From assembly GCA_013695245.1 (NCBI GenBank), contig JACDAW010000523.1, positions 1-24,706 of the forward strand: a stretch of 24,706 bases of DNA. Direction: 5' to 3'. Below the pieces are notes generated by a model that saw nothing but the letters and a program-made list of their open reading frames with translations, searched no databases and had not been told where the DNA came from. The position numbers and the translations under genes were made by a program. Positions 24,211 to 24,706 of the stretch are shown here, one piece after another. The first letter of the stretch is position 1, and each line of letters starts with the position of its first letter. The stretch is from Pyrinomonadaceae bacterium. Its GTDB lineage: Bacteria; Acidobacteriota; Blastocatellia; Pyrinomonadales; Pyrinomonadaceae.

Positions 24211-24497
24211 CAGTCTTCATCCCGCTCGGCGGTGACGGCGGCGACCGCATCTTCGAGCGAAACTTGCGGCGCAGGCATCTTCCAGAATGAACGGGGCAGG
24301 CTCGCAGTCGGCAGGCGCACGAGCCCGGCGGCGGCGAGTTCCATCTCCTCCTCATCTAGATCTTCGCCAGCGGCTAACGGCACCAGCTTAGCGATGGGTC
24401 GGTTCCGGTCCTTGACGAGCAGTTCTTCACCCGCCCGCACGCGCTCGAGGTGTGCGCTGAGGTTGTTCTTCAAGTCGGCGATGTTGACGGTGCGCAT
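24210..24497 (-). CDS. Phd/YefM-type antitoxin
   Basis: This is a 95-residue antitoxin beginning MRTVNIADLKNNLSAHLERV, with the Phd/YefM N-terminal DNA-binding fold and the typical LLVKDRNRPIAKLVPL segment (about 26-41). An acidic C-terminal region follows, expected to wrap the toxin. The start at 24497 is preferred over an upstream ATG at 24566 because GGAG lies eight bases before it and the family fold begins exactly here. The longer reading would also run through the promoter. It precedes and overlaps the PIN toxin. Confidence 0.85.
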   Translation of the reverse strand: MRTVNIADLKNNLSAHLERVRAGEELLVKDRNRPIAKLVPLAAGEDLDEEEMELAAAGLVRLPTASLPRSFWKMPAPQVSLEDAVAAVTAERDED

Positions 24498-24530
24498 AGA
24501 CCAAACTCCGGATGATCCCGTGACGTTATA

Positions 24531-24566
24531 CATAGCCATTATAGCCAAGTACGCGGGATGCGGCAA
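24531..24566 (-). promoter_or_regulatory. Promoter and candidate operator of the toxin-antitoxin operon
   Basis: On the minus strand TTGCCG (24566-24561) is followed after 17 bases by a perfect TATAAT (24543-24538). The -10 region lies in a direct repeat, GGCTAT-AAT-GGCTAT on the minus strand (24546-24532). This repeat is a candidate site for autoregulation by the antitoxin. The leader to the ATG at 24497 is about 35 bases. Confidence 0.6.
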
Positions 24567-24581
24567 CGCCGTCGGGCTTAG

Positions 24582-24706
24582 AAGCTGTTTGGAAATTCCA
24601 AAATGAAGGGTTCGTGGTTGATTTCGGATCGCATATTTCGACAGTTCTCAGCCATTTGCATCTATTTTTCTCTCGAAATCAGTATAGAACCGCACTGATT
24701 TCGACA
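24582..24706. repeat. Non-coding, repeat-rich stretch, possibly the edge of a mobile element
   Basis: No gene is seen here. AGAAGCTGTTTGGAAATTCC (starting 24580) resembles the terminal repeats of IS5-type insertion sequences in my memory. It contains the perfect inverted repeat TTTGGAA-A-TTCCAAA (24588-24602). Farther on, TCGAAATCAGT (24673-24683) and ACTGATTTCGA (24694-24704) form an 11-base perfect inverted repeat around a 10-base loop. ATTTCGACA occurs twice (24635-24643, 24698-24706). Any transposase gene would lie beyond the window. Confidence 0.35.

Noticed and set aside
24118..24606. Plus-strand open frame of 162 codons across the antitoxin
   Set aside because: It is Ser/Arg-rich and runs against the antitoxin gene and its promoter. 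The minus-strand Phd/YefM reading is far better supported.
1..24706. CRISPR array, tRNA or rRNA genes
   Set aside because: No regularly spaced repeats, cloverleaf-like segments or rRNA motifs were recognised anywhere in the window.

Overview
The window looks like part of an Acidobacteriota chromosome (Blastocatellia-like). This is an inference from the very large TonB-dependent receptor with an N-terminal carboxypeptidase-regulatory-like domain, the GC-rich coding style and the mix of enzyme families. No rRNA or tRNA gene is present to confirm it.

Positions 1-20407 form a single-strand (+) locus for scavenging and catabolising uronic acids. It opens with a ROK-family regulator behind a strong sigma-70-type promoter. 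An outer-membrane TonB-dependent receptor follows, then a decayed glycosidase remnant and an exported clan GH-A-like glycosidase. Next come a glucarate-dehydratase-subgroup enolase, a uronate isomerase, an SDR oxidoreductase, an ExuT-like MFS transporter, an exported GH2 enzyme and a Tat-exported DUF2264 protein. The run ends with a PfkB-type KDG kinase and a KDPG aldolase. The proposed flow is: polysaccharide fragments enter through the receptor; the exported glycosidases release uronic acids; the MFS carrier imports them; UxaC, SDR, dehydratase, KdgK and Eda convert them to pyruvate and glyceraldehyde 3-phosphate. No classical UxuA (mannonate dehydratase) or UxuB (fructuronate reductase) is seen. 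The enolase and the SDR are the candidates to replace them.

Positions 20408-22505 are a gene graveyard around one intact gene. They hold a remnant of a GH2 C-terminal domain, an intact secreted alpha/beta-hydrolase of acetyl-xylan-esterase type with different base composition, and a mosaic pseudogene. The mosaic joins an alpha-glucuronidase-like N-terminus to the middle of a DSD1-type (D-serine dehydratase/D-threonine aldolase) gene and then to a short unrelated C-terminal tail.

Positions 22502-23684 hold two overlapping genes: a dual-specificity (CDKN3-like) phosphatase and a MESH1-like HD-domain small alarmone hydrolase. Positions 23743-24497 carry, on the minus strand, a Phd/YefM antitoxin and PIN-domain toxin pair with its own promoter. 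The last 120 bases are non-coding and rich in inverted and direct repeats. They may be the edge of an insertion element lying mostly outside the window.
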